DNA of 64,000 nt. Source: Pseudofrankia coriaricola. Its GTDB lineage: Bacteria; Actinomycetota; Actinomycetes; Frankiales; Frankiaceae. Numbering within the stretch: the stretch's first letter is position 1; every line of letters starts with the position of its first letter. The notes under the pieces were generated by a model. The model made no database searches and had not been told where the DNA came from. It was given only the letters and a program-made list of their open reading frames with translations. A program made the translations under genes and the position numbers. Below are positions 38,627-48,008 of the stretch, piece by piece. Location of the stretch: positions 57,659-121,658 of the forward strand of contig NZ_MBLO01000257.1 of NCBI RefSeq assembly GCF_001854805.1, read 5' to 3'.

Positions 38627-40783
38627 ATGACACAGCCCCCGCAGCCCCCGCGGTCCGCGCGGCCCAGCCCGACCTCCCGGACCGGAGACAGGGTTCCTGC
38701 CGGATCCAGGGTCCCTGCCCGATTGGCGAAGCCGATCGAGCCGATCTGGGAGGCCGCCGATCGGGGAGGAGCCCCGGGTCCGGGAGGAGCTCCGCCGGCC
38801 GCGACTGCCCCGGCTATCGAGCTGCGGGGTATCACGAAGCGGTACGGCCAGGTGGTCGCCTGCGACGGCGTCGACCTGGCCGTCCGGCGCGGCGAGATCC
38901 ACGGGCTGCTCGGCGAGAACGGCGCCGGCAAGTCCACCCTGATGAAGGTGCTGTCCGGGCTGGTCCGCCCGGACAGCGGCGTGATCCTGCGCGACGGCGT
39001 CCCGGTCGACGTGGCTGACCCGCACGTCGCCGCCGGGATCGGCGTCGCCATGGTCCACCAGCACTTCAGCCTGGTCGGCGCGCTCACCGTCTGGGAGAAC
39101 GTCGTCCTCGGCGACGGCCGCGGCGGCGGCCCGGCCCTCGCCGCGGGGCAGGAGACGCGCGGGGGCTGGCTGGCTGGCCCGCACGGGCGCCGCGGCCGGC
39201 TGCGCCGCGACGAGGCCTGCGCTGACGTCGTCCGCGTCGGCGAGCGCTACGGCATCACCGTCGACCCGCTCGCCCGGGTCGACTCGCTGTCCGCCGGGCA
39301 GCGCCAGCGGGTCGAGATCATCAAGTGCCTGCGCCGGGACCCGGACGTGATCGTGCTCGACGAGCCGACGTCGGTGCTCTCGCTGGCCGAGTCCCGGGAC
39401 CTGTTCGCCGTCCTGCGCCGCGCCGTCACCGGCGACGGCGCGGCGCGGGACGGTGCTGTCGCCGGTGACGGCACCGGCGACAGCGACGGCGACCCGCCGG
39501 CGAAGGCCGTCGTGCTGATCAGCCACAAGCTGGCCGAGATCCTCGGCGCCACCGATCGCGTCACCGTGCTGCGCCGCGGCAGAGTCGTCGCCCGCCGGGC
39601 GACCGCCGGCACGGACGCGGCCACCCTGGCCCGCGAGATGGTCGGCCGGGAGGTCTCGCTCGGCGAGGAGGCCGCCGCGCTCGGCCTGGCCCCGGTCATC
39701 CTGGGCACGGGCGAGAACGGCGAGACCGGTGCCGAGGTCGTCGGCGGCGAGGACCCTGCCGCCAGCGGGGCCACGGCGGCGGGCGAGGTGACGGCCACCG
39801 ACGTCGTCACCGAGACGGCCACGGCCCAGGCCGCTGCCGTCGATGCGACGCGCGACGCCGCGCGCGCGGCTCGGGACAGTGCGGCAGTGCTCGAACTGGA
39901 CGGCGTCACCGTGAGCGCGCTGCGCGGGGCGCCGCTGCTGGAGGGCTTCGCTCTCGGCCTGCGGGCCGGGGAGATCGTCGGGCTGTACGGCGTCGAGGGC
40001 AACGGGCAGTCCGCGCTCGGCGACGTGCTCGCGGGCCTGATCGTGCCGGACCGCGGTGAGGTGCGCGTCGGTGGCGAGGCCGTTGACCTGCGCAGGCCCG
40101 GCGCGCTGCACGCCGCCGGTGTCGGCGTGATCCCCGAGGACCGGCACCGCTCCGGCGTCGTGCTGGACATGAGCGTCGCCGACAACCTGGTGATGACCGA
40201 CCTGGGGCCCGTCAGCGGCAAACTGCTGATCAGCCGGCGCCGTCAGCTGCGGCATGCCGCCGAGCTCGCGGAACGGTTCGCGATCTCCTGCTCGTCGCTC
40301 GACGCGCCGCTGCGCACCCTGTCCGGCGGCAACCAGCAGCGGGTGGTGCTTGCCCGCGAGCTCGCGGGCAGGCCGGCGGTGCTGGTCGCCGCCCAGCCGA
40401 CCCGGGGCCTGGATGTCGGCGCGATCGAGGGCATGTACGCCGAGCTGCGGGCCGCCGCCGCCCGCGGGGTCGCGGTCCTGCTCGTGTCGACCGAACTCGA
40501 GGAGGTCATGGCCTTGTCGCACCGGATCGTGGTGATCTCGGCCGGCCGGGTGGTCGGTGAGCTCGCCCCCGACGAGGCCGACGCCGAACGGCTCGGCCTG
40601 CTCGTCGGCGGCGCCGCCGGCCCCGCCTCGGCGGGTCCCGCCTCGACCGGCACCGGCTCGGTCGACGCCACCGTCCGCACCGGCACCGGCACCGGCGACG
40701 GGGAAGGCGCGGCGACCGCGCTGGCCCCGGCCGGCGGGCGGGCATCCACCATCCAGGCCGGCGCGACGGGAAGCAGGCGATGA
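38627..40783 (+). CDS. BMP-type ABC transporter ATPase (two ATPase domains) with N-terminal repeat insertion
   Basis: 718 residues. Tandem ABC domains as in YufO/RbsA-type importers. Domain 1: Walker A GENGAGKST (96-104), MVHQHFSLV, signature LSAGQRQRVE and Walker B VIVLDEPTS. Domain 2 begins near 412: degenerate Walker A GVEGNGQSA, signature LSGGNQQRVV and VLVAAQPTRGLDVGA, with Gln where the catalytic Glu normally is, as is usual for this family. Residues ~16-53 derive from the intragenic repeat (SRTGDRVPAGSRVPARLAK), added before the conserved IELRGITKRYG. A long Ala/Thr/Asp linker and a Thr/Gly tail add further length. ATGA overlap with the first permease. Confidence 0.92.
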   Translation: MTQPPQPPRSARPSPTSRTGDRVPAGSRVPARLAKPIEPIWEAADRGGAPGPGGAPPAATAPAIELRGITKRYGQVVACDGVDLAVRRGEIHGLLGENGAGKSTLMKVLSGLVRPDSGVILRDGVPVDVADPHVAAGIGVAMVHQHFSLVGALTVWENVVLGDGRGGGPALAAGQETRGGWLAGPHGRRGRLRRDEACADVVRVGERYGITVDPLARVDSLSAGQRQRVEIIKCLRRDPDVIVLDEPTSVLSLAESRDLFAVLRRAVTGDGAARDGAVAGDGTGDSDGDPPAKAVVLISHKLAEILGATDRVTVLRRGRVVARRATAGTDAATLAREMVGREVSLGEEAAALGLAPVILGTGENGETGAEVVGGEDPAASGATAAGEVTATDVVTETATAQAAAVDATRDAARAARDSAAVLELDGVTVSALRGAPLLEGFALGLRAGEIVGLYGVEGNGQSALGDVLAGLIVPDRGEVRVGGEAVDLRRPGALHAAGVGVIPEDRHRSGVVLDMSVADNLVMTDLGPVSGKLLISRRRQLRHAAELAERFAISCSSLDAPLRTLSGGNQQRVVLARELAGRPAVLVAAQPTRGLDVGAIEGMYAELRAAAARGVAVLLVSTELEEVMALSHRIVVISAGRVVGELAPDEADAERLGLLVGGAAGPASAGPASTGTGSVDATVRTGTGTGDGEGAATALAPAGGRASTIQAGATGSRR
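38673..38785. repeat. intragenic repeat element, copy 3 (5' end of ABC ATPase gene)
   Basis: Same plus-strand orientation as copy 1: CAGGGTTCCTGCCGGATCC, GGGTCCCTGCCC, hairpin GATTGGC-GAA-GCCGATC (38721-38737, one mismatch), then GATCTGGGAGG and related boxes to about 38785. It is read through in the ATPase reading frame but in the opposite sense to the LysR and kmo genes, giving a different peptide. Confidence 0.8.
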
Positions 40784-42009
40784 GCGTCCAGACCCCGTCC
40801 CGCCCCAAGGACCCGGCCGCCTCCGCCAGCGCCGCCCGCTCCGGCGGCCCGCTGGGCTCCGTCGACCGCGCGGCCAGGGCGCTGCTCGCGCCGACCCGCT
40901 CCGGCAGCTCACCGCTCGCCGTCGCGGTCGTCACCGTCCTCACCGTCGCCGCCGCGCTCGGCATCACCGCCGGCCTGGTCGCGATCGTCGGTGGGACTCC
41001 CGGCGAGGTGTTCTCCTCGATGCTCGACGGCAGCGTCGGCACGCCGGGCGCGTTCAGCCAGACCCTGCTCGAGGCCACGCCGCTGCTGCTCGTCGCCATC
41101 GGTTCCTGCATCAGCAGCCGCGCCGGCGTGTTCAACATCGGCCAGGAGGGGCAGATGCTGATCGGCGCCTCGGTCGGCGCGTACATCGGCCTGCGCACCC
41201 AGGGGCCGCCGGCGCTGGTGCTGACCCTGACGCTCGTCTGTTCGGCGCTTGGCGGTGCGCTGTGGGCCGCGATCCCCGCGGTGATGCGCTACCGGCGCGG
41301 TGTCGACGTCGTCGTCAGCACCCTGCTCATGATCTTCATCGCGGAGCAGCTGGTCAGCTTCGTCGTCAGCAAGCCCTGGCTGCTGCAGGAGACCCGCGTT
41401 GGCGGGCAGGTCGTCGCGCCGCAGTCCAACGCGCTCGCCCCGTCGTTCCGGCTGCCCACCCTCGGGGACTACCCGGGCCTGACCATCAGCCTCGGCGCCT
41501 TCCTCGCGGTCGGCCTCGCGATCGTCGTGGCGGTGCTGCTCGCCCGCAGCCGCTGGGGCTTCAAGCTGCGGATGCTCGGCCACAACCCTCTCGCCGCTCG
41601 GCATGCGGGCGTACGCGAGGCCACCTTCGGCGGGCTGGCGCTCGTGCTGTCCGGCGCGTTCTCCGGCCTGGCCGGCGGGGTGGTGCTCACCGGCGAGGTC
41701 TACCGGCTGCAGCCGGGGATGTCGGACAACTACGGCTGGGACGGCCTGCTGGTCGCGCTGGTCGCCAGGGACAACCCGATCGCCGCGGTCGTCACCGCGC
41801 TGGTGTTCGGCGCGCTGCGCTCCGGCGGCGGCGTGCTCGCCTCCACCGGCGTGCCGGCCTACCTGATCGACATCACCCAGGCGCTGCTCGTGTTCGCCTT
41901 CGTACTGCCGCCGGCGCTGCTGGCCCTGTGGCGGTCGGCCACCGACCGCCGCCGCCAGGCCGCCGCCGCCACCTCCGCCCAGGCCGCTCCGTCCGGGGCC
42001 GGCGCGTGA
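40780..42009 (+). CDS. ABC transporter permease (BMP type, first)
   Basis: 409 residues, ATG in an ATGA overlap with the ATPase gene. Branched-chain/BMP-type permease (YufP-like) with about 9-10 membrane segments. Markers: ISSRAGVFNIGQEGQMLIGA (EAA-like loop region), NYGWDGLLVALVARDNPIA and VLASTGVPAYLIDITQALLV. N-terminal ~45 residues and the C-terminal ~30 are low complexity (Ser/Ala/Arg). It forms the membrane channel with the next permease. Confidence 0.9.
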   Translation: MSVQTPSRPKDPAASASAARSGGPLGSVDRAARALLAPTRSGSSPLAVAVVTVLTVAAALGITAGLVAIVGGTPGEVFSSMLDGSVGTPGAFSQTLLEATPLLLVAIGSCISSRAGVFNIGQEGQMLIGASVGAYIGLRTQGPPALVLTLTLVCSALGGALWAAIPAVMRYRRGVDVVVSTLLMIFIAEQLVSFVVSKPWLLQETRVGGQVVAPQSNALAPSFRLPTLGDYPGLTISLGAFLAVGLAIVVAVLLARSRWGFKLRMLGHNPLAARHAGVREATFGGLALVLSGAFSGLAGGVVLTGEVYRLQPGMSDNYGWDGLLVALVARDNPIAAVVTALVFGALRSGGGVLASTGVPAYLIDITQALLVFAFVLPPALLALWRSATDRRRQAAAATSAQAAPSGAGA

Positions 42010-42103
42010 TCGGCGGGCGCGGCGGGCGCGGTGCTTGCGGCGCATGCTGCGCGCGCAGAGCGTGCCGCGGCGAACGAAGCGACGGGAGAGAGGGGCAGCG
42101 GCG

Positions 42104-43015
42104 ATGATCCTGGACGACGGCGCGACGATCCTGTCGAGCGCGATCCGGCTGGCCGCGCCGCTGGGGTTCGCGGCCTGCGGCGAGTACCTGGCCGAGCGGG
42201 CCGGGACGATGAACATCTCCATCGAAGGAATGATGATCACCGGCGCGTTCACCGCGGTGGCGACCGCGTCGGCGACCGGCTCGGCGACGCTCGGGCTGCT
42301 GGCCGGCGCGATCGCCGGCCTCGTCATCGGCGCGGTCCACGGCAACGCGTCACACCGGCTCGCTGTGAACACCTTCGTCGTCGGGCTCACCCTCAACGTG
42401 CTCGCGCTCGGCGCGACCAGCTTCTTCAACGAGAGCATGGACCTCACCGGCCACCAGGTCGCCCAGGTCAGCATCCCGGTCCTGCGGGACATCCCGCTGA
42501 TCGGCGAGCCGCTGTTCGTCCAGCGCTGGCCGGTCTACCTGCTGCTCGGGCTCATCCCGCTGACCTGGTACCTGGTCGAGCGGACCAGGTGGGGCCTGGA
42601 GCTACGCGCCGTCGGCGAGAACCCGCAGGGCGCCGACGTCACCGGCATCCGGGTCAACATCCGGCGCCGGCAGGCGCTGCTGTGGTGCGGCCTGTTCTCC
42701 GGGCTCGGCGGGGCGCACCTGGCCGTCGGCGCGGTCGGCTCGTTCAACGACAACATGACGGCTGGCCGCGGCTACCTGGTGATCGCCGCGGTCATCTTCG
42801 GCGCCTGGCGGCTGCGCGGCACGATCCTCGGCGTCGCCCTGTTCGGCCTCGCCGACGCGATGCGCCTGGCCCTGCCGGCCGTCGGCGTGAAGCTGAACAG
42901 CCAGCTGCTGATCGCCGCGCCCTATCTGCTGGCGCTGGCCGCGATGGTCCTCGTCGTCCGCCGCACCCGCCAGCCCGCCGCCCTCGGCAAGCCCTTCACC
43001 CGCGGCATCGTCTAA
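42104..43015 (+). CDS. ABC transporter permease (BMP type, second)
   Basis: 303 residues from ATG 42104 (GAGAGAGGGG upstream), with about eight membrane segments. Family marks: YLAERAGTMNISIEGMMITGAF, TFVVGLTLNVLALGATSFFN, RAVGENPQGADVTGI and NDNMTAGRGYLVIAAVIFGAW. Pairs with the first permease in BMP-type importers such as YufQ or NupQ. The operon ends with the terminator just downstream. Confidence 0.92.
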   Translation: MILDDGATILSSAIRLAAPLGFAACGEYLAERAGTMNISIEGMMITGAFTAVATASATGSATLGLLAGAIAGLVIGAVHGNASHRLAVNTFVVGLTLNVLALGATSFFNESMDLTGHQVAQVSIPVLRDIPLIGEPLFVQRWPVYLLLGLIPLTWYLVERTRWGLELRAVGENPQGADVTGIRVNIRRRQALLWCGLFSGLGGAHLAVGAVGSFNDNMTAGRGYLVIAAVIFGAWRLRGTILGVALFGLADAMRLALPAVGVKLNSQLLIAAPYLLALAAMVLVVRRTRQPAALGKPFTRGIV

Positions 43016-43019
43016 GCCG

Positions 43020-43046
43020 CCGCCGGATCCGCGTTCCGGCGGTTTT
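43020..43046 (+). terminator. intrinsic terminator after BMP transporter operon
   Basis: Arms CCGCCGGA (43020-43027) and TCCGGCGG (43035-43042) with a 7-nt loop, then TTTT. It lies between the convergent permease and LuxR genes, with only 33 bp between stops. One of the few U-tract terminators in the window. Confidence 0.85.
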
Positions 43047-43048
43047 GG

Positions 43049-45331
43049 TCACCGGTTCTGCGCCGTCATCCAGCCGGCGACCTGGGTCCGCGAGGTGAAG
43101 CCGAGCTTGGTCAGGATGTTGCGGACATGACTTTCCACCGTGCGCTCGGAGATGAACAGCCGGGCGCCGATCTCCTTGTTGCTCAGGCCTTCGGTCACCA
43201 GCCGCGCGACATCGGTTTCGCGGTGGCTGAGGATGCCTGAGTTCGGTTCGACGACCGGTGCCGCGGCGGTTTCGCGCAGCGCGAGCCGTACAGCGCCATC
43301 CCGGCTCATCTGCCGGCCGGCTTGATAGGCCGAGTCGAACGCGGCCGCGCCGAGCGCCGCGGTGGCCGACCGGGCGGCCTGGGTCAGCGCCGGCGCCAGG
43401 CCCGGGTGGTGGACAGTGGCCCCGATCTCGGCGCGTAGGTTCTCCATCGCGCCGAGGAGTTCCGCGGCCAGCCGCGGCTCGCGGTTGGCCGCCGCGCAGC
43501 ATCCGAGGCTGCCGACGAGGTAGCACTGTGCCACCCGGTCGTCGATCTGGTGGGCGATCCGCAGGCCTTCGGTGAGCCAGTCGTCGGCATCCCGTAGGGC
43601 GCCCGATCGCAGCGCGGCGTAGCCCTGGTTCATCAGCATCATGCCGAGGCTGTAGAGGTCGCCCGCCTCGCGGCTGAGCCGGGCGCCTTCGGCGGCCGCC
43701 GTCGTGACCGCGCCGAGGTCGCCATCGACGAGGCCGTTGAGTGCCTGGGCCTGGTAGGTCATGAGCGTGGCGCCCAGATCGCCCAGCCCGCCGGCGATGG
43801 TCCGGGCTTCGTCGAGACGTCGTTGCGCGGACGCCCGGTCGCCGCTCATGGTCGCCGCGATCGATGCCATGGCGAGGGTCTGCGCCAGCGCGTCCGCCAG
43901 TCCGCCCGCGCGGGCCACCATCACACCACGATCGAGCGCGCGCGTCGCCGCGTCCGGATCATTCTGCAGGACGCCCAGGAAGCCGCGCGTGAAGTATGTC
44001 CAGGGATTGGCGACCGGCATCGGCCCTGCCAACAGCTCGTCGAGCCAGCGAACACCCTCGGTGGTCGCGCGGGTGATCCAGTACCAGATGAGAGCCGTCG
44101 CCATGCCGACCGCGCGCGGGAAGTCGTCGCGGCCGATGCACGTTCGCAGGACGGCCCGGATGTTGTCGATCTCCAGGTCCAGCCACGCCAGCGACGACAG
44201 CAGCCGGTACCGGCCGGTCGCGGCGGACTGCTGACACCGGGACAGATAGTAGTCGGCGCAGCGCAGCTCCACGGTGTCCGCGTCGCTGGACTCGCGCAGC
44301 CTGAGCCGCGCATACTCCCGCATCGTTTCGTGTAACCGGTAGCAGGCGGCCTCGGCGGCATCCTCCCTGCCCAGCAACGACTTGTCGATCAATGATGACA
44401 GCAGGTCCAGCGCATGGGCCGCCGGCAAATCGTCGGAGCAGCAGACGGCTTCGACGTCGTCGAGCGTGAATCGACCGGCGAACACACACAGCCGCATCAG
44501 CATCGTGCGCTCGGCCGGCGCCAGCAGGTCGTAGCTCCACTCGATCGCGGTACGCAGCGTCTGGTGGCGCGGGAGCGCGGCCCGGTCGCCGCCGGTGAGC
44601 AGACGGAACCGGTCGCTGAGCCGATCCCGGATCTGGTCCGGGCTCAGCGCCCGGGTCCGCACCGCGGCCAGCTCGATGGCGAGCGGCAGCCCGTCCAGCC
44701 GTCGACACACATCGACCACAGCGGCCCGGTTTGCCTCGGTCAGCTGGAAGCTACCCGCCGCCGCGGCCCGCTCGACGAACAGCCGGACGGCGTCGTTCTG
44801 GCTCGTCTGGGCGAGCGACTCGGCGTGAAGCGACGGCAGATCCAGCGGCGGCACCGGCAGCACATGCTCGCCCGCCACGGACAGCGGTTCCCGGCTGGTC
44901 GCGACCACGCGTACCCCGGGCGCCGCTCGCAGTACGTCGTCGATCAGCCGCGCGGTCGCGTCGAGCAGGTGTTCGCAGTTGTCGAGCACCAGCAGCAGTT
45001 CCTTTTCCCGCAGGTAGGATCGCAGCAGGGCCACCGGCTCGTTCGCGGCCTGGTCACGCAGGTCGAGTGCGGCCATCACCGCATTGCTGACCAGCGCCGG
45101 GTCCCGCACCTCGGCGAGTTCCACCAGCCAGGCGCCCCCGGCAAATGTGCGGCCGAGGTCGGTGGCGATACGGACCGCCAGCCGCGTCTTACCCACCCCG
45201 CCCGGGCCGACCAGGCTGACCAGACGCGCGGAGGTCAGCTTCCTCCTCGCCTCGGCCAGCTCGTTTCGGCGGCCGACGAAACTCGCCGTCTCGGCAGGCA
45301 GGTTGCCGGATCGCCGGGTGGGCTTGGCCAC
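43049..45331 (-). CDS. LuxR-family ATPase regulator (AfsR/LAL type)
   Basis: 760 residues. N-terminal [16 protein letters not shown]-loop GPGGVGKT (42-49), [11 protein letters not shown] and [21 protein letters not shown], typical of the NB-ARC-like ATPases in LAL/AfsR regulators. A helical TPR-like middle (about 380-680) senses partners or ligands. C-terminal LuxR helix-turn-helix: [45 protein letters not shown]. Full length for the class. Convergent with the transporter operon and divergent from the orphan ABC domain and membrane protein, either of which it might regulate. Signal unknown. Confidence 0.9.
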   Translation of the reverse strand: MAKPTRRSGNLPAETASFVGRRNELAEARRKLTSARLVSLVGPGGVGKTRLAVRIATDLGRTFAGGAWLVELAEVRDPALVSNAVMAALDLRDQAANEPVALLRSYLREKELLLVLDNCEHLLDATARLIDDVLRAAPGVRVVATSREPLSVAGEHVLPVPPLDLPSLHAESLAQTSQNDAVRLFVERAAAAGSFQLTEANRAAVVDVCRRLDGLPLAIELAAVRTRALSPDQIRDRLSDRFRLLTGGDRAALPRHQTLRTAIEWSYDLLAPAERTMLMRLCVFAGRFTLDDVEAVCCSDDLPAAHALDLLSSLIDKSLLGREDAAEAACYRLHETMREYARLRLRESSDADTVELRCADYYLSRCQQSAATGRYRLLSSLAWLDLEIDNIRAVLRTCIGRDDFPRAVGMATALIWYWITRATTEGVRWLDELLAGPMPVANPWTYFTRGFLGVLQNDPDAATRALDRGVMVARAGGLADALAQTLAMASIAATMSGDRASAQRRLDEARTIAGGLGDLGATLMTYQAQALNGLVDGDLGAVTTAAAEGARLSREAGDLYSLGMMLMNQGYAALRSGALRDADDWLTEGLRIAHQIDDRVAQCYLVGSLGCCAAANREPRLAAELLGAMENLRAEIGATVHHPGLAPALTQAARSATAALGAAAFDSAYQAGRQMSRDGAVRLALRETAAAPVVEPNSGILSHRETDVARLVTEGLSNKEIGARLFISERTVESHVRNILTKLGFTSRTQVAGWMTAQNR

Positions 45332-45410
45332 GCCCCGAACGTACTATGGCTGGCCGCCACTGAATTGATCTTATGGAGTCGGATTCAGTGCTGGCTCGGT
45401 ACTGCCACGG

Positions 45411-45686
45411 ATGGCCGCGCCCGGCGCCCTGCCTACCGTGGCGGACATGCCAGCGCAGCTTCCGGTCCAGCGGGTCGAGGTCAGCTTTGTCGGTACACCA
45501 CCGGTGGCGCGGATCGAGCGGGCATCGGGCGTCAGCGGCGTCGAGCGGGACGGTCCGATCGTGCGCTGCCTCGTCGCGGGCAGCTTTCAGCCGCTCCTCG
45601 AGGCGCTGCGCGGCCACGAGGTCATCACCCTGCAGTCGGCGCCGGCAGCCACCGCGTCACCACGATTCGACGGAGACATTCGATGA
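45411..45686 (+). CDS. orphan C-terminal domain of an ABC-2 (DrrA-like) ATPase
   Basis: 91 residues from ATG 45411; the recognisable part starts at MPAQLPVQRVEVSF (ATG 45447). RVEVSFVGTPPVARIERASGV, DGPIVRCLVAGSFQPLLEAL and RGHEVITLQSA resemble the ~80-residue domain after the nucleotide-binding domain in DrrA-type ABC-2 ATPases. No Walker or signature motif exists, and the upstream DNA is occupied by the divergent LuxR gene, so this is either a deletion remnant or a separated domain. The usual ending SLEEIFL is replaced by ATASPRFDG. Its TGA overlaps the membrane protein ATG, so translation may still matter. Confidence 0.6.
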   Translation: MAAPGALPTVADMPAQLPVQRVEVSFVGTPPVARIERASGVSGVERDGPIVRCLVAGSFQPLLEALRGHEVITLQSAPAATASPRFDGDIR

Positions 45687-46132
45687 CTACTGCGACGACC
45701 GACGCGTCGCCGGATCTCAGCTCTCAACCGCGTGCTGAGCTGCCCCTGTGGCGCCTGTACGTGCTGCGGCTCGGGTACCTGATTCTCGGCGGCGGCCTGG
45801 TGGTGTACAAATGGCCACTGCTGTTCCACCACGACAAGCCTTGGCCACTGATGACCAGTGTGGTCATCTGCATGCTGGTGGCGATGTCGGTCCTCGCTTT
45901 GCTCGGACTGCGGTATCCGATACGGATGCTGCCGATCCTGCTGTTCGAGGTGACCTGGAAAATAATCTGGCTCGCCGTCGTCGCGCTGCCGCTCTGGCTG
46001 AACCATCGGATGGACCCGGGCACCCGCGAGTTGACCAACGAGGTCCTCTGGGTCGTCATCATCCTGGCCGTCATTCCGTGGCGATACGTTTACTCGAACT
46101 ACCTGGCCCGGCGTGCCGACCGGTGGCGCTAG
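45683..46132 (+). CDS. small integral membrane protein
   Basis: 149 residues, ATG 45683 in an ATGA overlap with the orphan ABC domain. Four hydrophobic segments: LYVLRLGYLILGGGLVVY, TSVVICMLVAMSVLALLGL, ILLFEVTWKIIWLAVVALPLWL and EVLWVVIILAVIPWRYVY, each about 20 residues, with short loops. The N-terminus is polar (TTATTDASPDLSS). I do not recognise a family with confidence. Coupling to a DrrA-like fragment hints at an exporter-derived locus, but it lacks the length of ABC-2 permeases. Confidence 0.75.
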   Translation: MTTATTDASPDLSSQPRAELPLWRLYVLRLGYLILGGGLVVYKWPLLFHHDKPWPLMTSVVICMLVAMSVLALLGLRYPIRMLPILLFEVTWKIIWLAVVALPLWLNHRMDPGTRELTNEVLWVVIILAVIPWRYVYSNYLARRADRWR

Positions 46133-46285
46133 CCCGCGCCGGTGCCCCGTCCCAGTCGGCGAGTCCGCGGCGCAGCCCGCTCCGCTCGGGACCGTGTCCC
46201 CGCCCACCTTGATCAGCCGTTCTCCCACGGCTGGCGCGGCCGCGGATGTCGTATGACCGGGCCGCCATCATCCCAAGGCGTCGGC

Positions 46286-47722
46286 TCAGCTCTCGGCGGG
46301 AGGGATGTTGGGGTTGAGTCGGAAGCGGTTTTCCGGGTCATAGCCGCGCTTGACCTGCCGAAGGCGTTCGACGTTGCGTCCCCAGGCTCGTGCCCGGTCA
46401 GCGTCGTTGAGATCGGCGTCGCCGCCGAAGTTGAGGTAGGTGCCCGACGCGGCCTGCAGCGTGACTGCCTCCTCGTAGGCGTCACGCACCCAGCGGATGT
46501 TCGCATCGTTGTCGGCTGGGTCCAGCCAGTTTCCGTCAAGGCTCAGTATGTACCGGGCACTGCGATCACCGAACGCGGTTTCCGTCGCCCCGACCCGCGA
46601 CATGGCGCCGCCCATGAGAGGTGTGTGCACCAAGGTCTTCGGGTGCGGGCGGTCCTGACCGAGGCGGATCACGAACGCGGTCGCGTCCTCGTCGAACTGG
46701 TCCAGGTAGACGGACTTCCAGTAGCTCTGCAACCCGCCCTTCGGAAAGAGGGGGTCGAGGGCCGACTGCGCCGTCCGGTACGACAGGGCCGTGCTCATGT
46801 CGGCGAGCGGCCTGCCGAAATCGGCAAGCTCCCGGCACGCCCGTCGGCCCTCGTTCGGGTCGCCCGCGTACAAGGCGGCCGTGATGAATACATCGCGGTT
46901 GTGGACGGCGGGCGGGAATTCCGGCACCGCCGGCAACGACCAGAACAAGGCGCGGCTGGTGACCTCGTCGGGGACGGTGGACGTCCAGTCCCGCCAGCGC
47001 GGGAGTACCTCGGCGGCGGCGTCGATCGGGTAGACGACCATGCCGTTCCAGACGACCGGACCGAGCGGATAGGCCTCGAACTCGAAGGACACCACCACGC
47101 CGAAGTTCCCCCCGCCGCCGCGCAGCGCCCAGAACAGGTCCTCGTGCTCGGACGCGCTGCATCGCACAATGTCGCCACGGGCTGTCACGACTTCGGCCGC
47201 GCGCAGCGCATCGCAGGCCAGCCCGTACTTGCGGTGCAGCCAGCCGATTCCGCCACCGAGCGTAAGTCCAGCCACACCCGTGGTCGACACGACCCCGCCA
47301 GGTACCGCGAGCCCATGCAACTGCGTCTCGCGGTCGACGTCGCCCCAGGTCGCACCGCCCGCAACCCGCACACGCCGCTGTTCCGGGTCCACCCAGACAC
47401 CCCGCATCGCCGACAGGTCGATCATCAAACCGTCGTCGGCCGTGCAGGTTCCAGCGATACTGTGGCCGCCGCCTCGGACGGCAACGAGGAGGTTTCGCTC
47501 CGTGGCAAGCTTGACGGCGTCGACGACGTCGGCGGTCCCGGTGCACCGGACGATGAGACCTGGTCTGCGGTCGAGCATGGCGTTCTGGATGACCCGCGCC
47601 TCGTCGTACCCGACGTCGTCCGACGTCAGAACCGTTCCCCGGAAGATCGCGCGGATCTCCCCGACCGTCTCGTCCGAGAGTGTCTGCCGCTCGCCTCCCA
47701 GCGTGAGCACCTGTGCTGGCAT
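46286..47722 (-). CDS. FAD-linked oxidase (berberine-bridge-enzyme type)
   Basis: 478 residues from ATG 47722 with GGGGGAGGAG upstream; the frame is open further but without FAD-domain sequence. PP-loop FAD domain: VVDAVKLATERNLLVAVRGGGHSIAGTC with the flavinylated His in GGGHS, SAMRGVWVDPEQRRVRVAGGATWGDVD, VPGGVVSTTGVAGLTLGGG and LFWALRGGGGNFGVV. The C-terminal BBE motif YDPENRFRLNPNIPP is complete. The second covalent Cys found in some relatives is not obvious here. Such enzymes oxidise sugars, alkaloid rings or polyketide alcohols. Divergent from the Rpn-like gene. Confidence 0.9.
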   Translation of the reverse strand: MPAQVLTLGGERQTLSDETVGEIRAIFRGTVLTSDDVGYDEARVIQNAMLDRRPGLIVRCTGTADVVDAVKLATERNLLVAVRGGGHSIAGTCTADDGLMIDLSAMRGVWVDPEQRRVRVAGGATWGDVDRETQLHGLAVPGGVVSTTGVAGLTLGGGIGWLHRKYGLACDALRAAEVVTARGDIVRCSASEHEDLFWALRGGGGNFGVVVSFEFEAYPLGPVVWNGMVVYPIDAAAEVLPRWRDWTSTVPDEVTSRALFWSLPAVPEFPPAVHNRDVFITAALYAGDPNEGRRACRELADFGRPLADMSTALSYRTAQSALDPLFPKGGLQSYWKSVYLDQFDEDATAFVIRLGQDRPHPKTLVHTPLMGGAMSRVGATETAFGDRSARYILSLDGNWLDPADNDANIRWVRDAYEEAVTLQAASGTYLNFGGDADLNDADRARAWGRNVERLRQVKRGYDPENRFRLNPNIPPAES

Positions 47723-47958
47723 GGAGCGCTCCTCCCCCTCGTGCTCGCCGGTGTCCACCGGTCGGCACCGGTCTGCGCAACTCGCCCTCCAGGGTCGCGC
47801 TACAACCGGGTCGTTGCAAAGTGTGCCGGCAGGACAACCATGCGTCGCTGCGCTGCGCTGCGCTGCGCCGGGCAGAGGGTGTGGCGCGGTCTGGTTCACG
47901 GCCTTCTGGCGAGAGTCGGACCGAGGCGGTGCATGCGGGCGATGCGCTCGGAGAGGGG

Positions 47959-47995
47959 CTGTCGGACCCGACAGGGGGACTGTCTGACCCGACAG
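47959..47995. promoter_or_regulatory. double palindromic site before the Rpn-like gene
   Basis: CTGTCGGACCCGACAG (47959-47974; perfect 7-bp arms) and CTGTCTGACCCGACAG (47980-47995) are direct copies 21 bp apart, two helical turns, ending 13 bp before the ATG at 48009. This is the geometry of a cooperative operator. In the same 286-bp divergent gap, CGCTG is repeated four times at 47846-47865. The regulator is unknown; autoregulation by a neighbouring protein is possible. Confidence 0.6.
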
Positions 47996-48008
47996 GTATT
48001 GTCGCGGT

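Noticed and set aside
38375..40912. Large minus-strand gene opposite the ABC ATPase
   Set aside because: It is antisense to an ATPase with all motifs and has no protein-like pattern.
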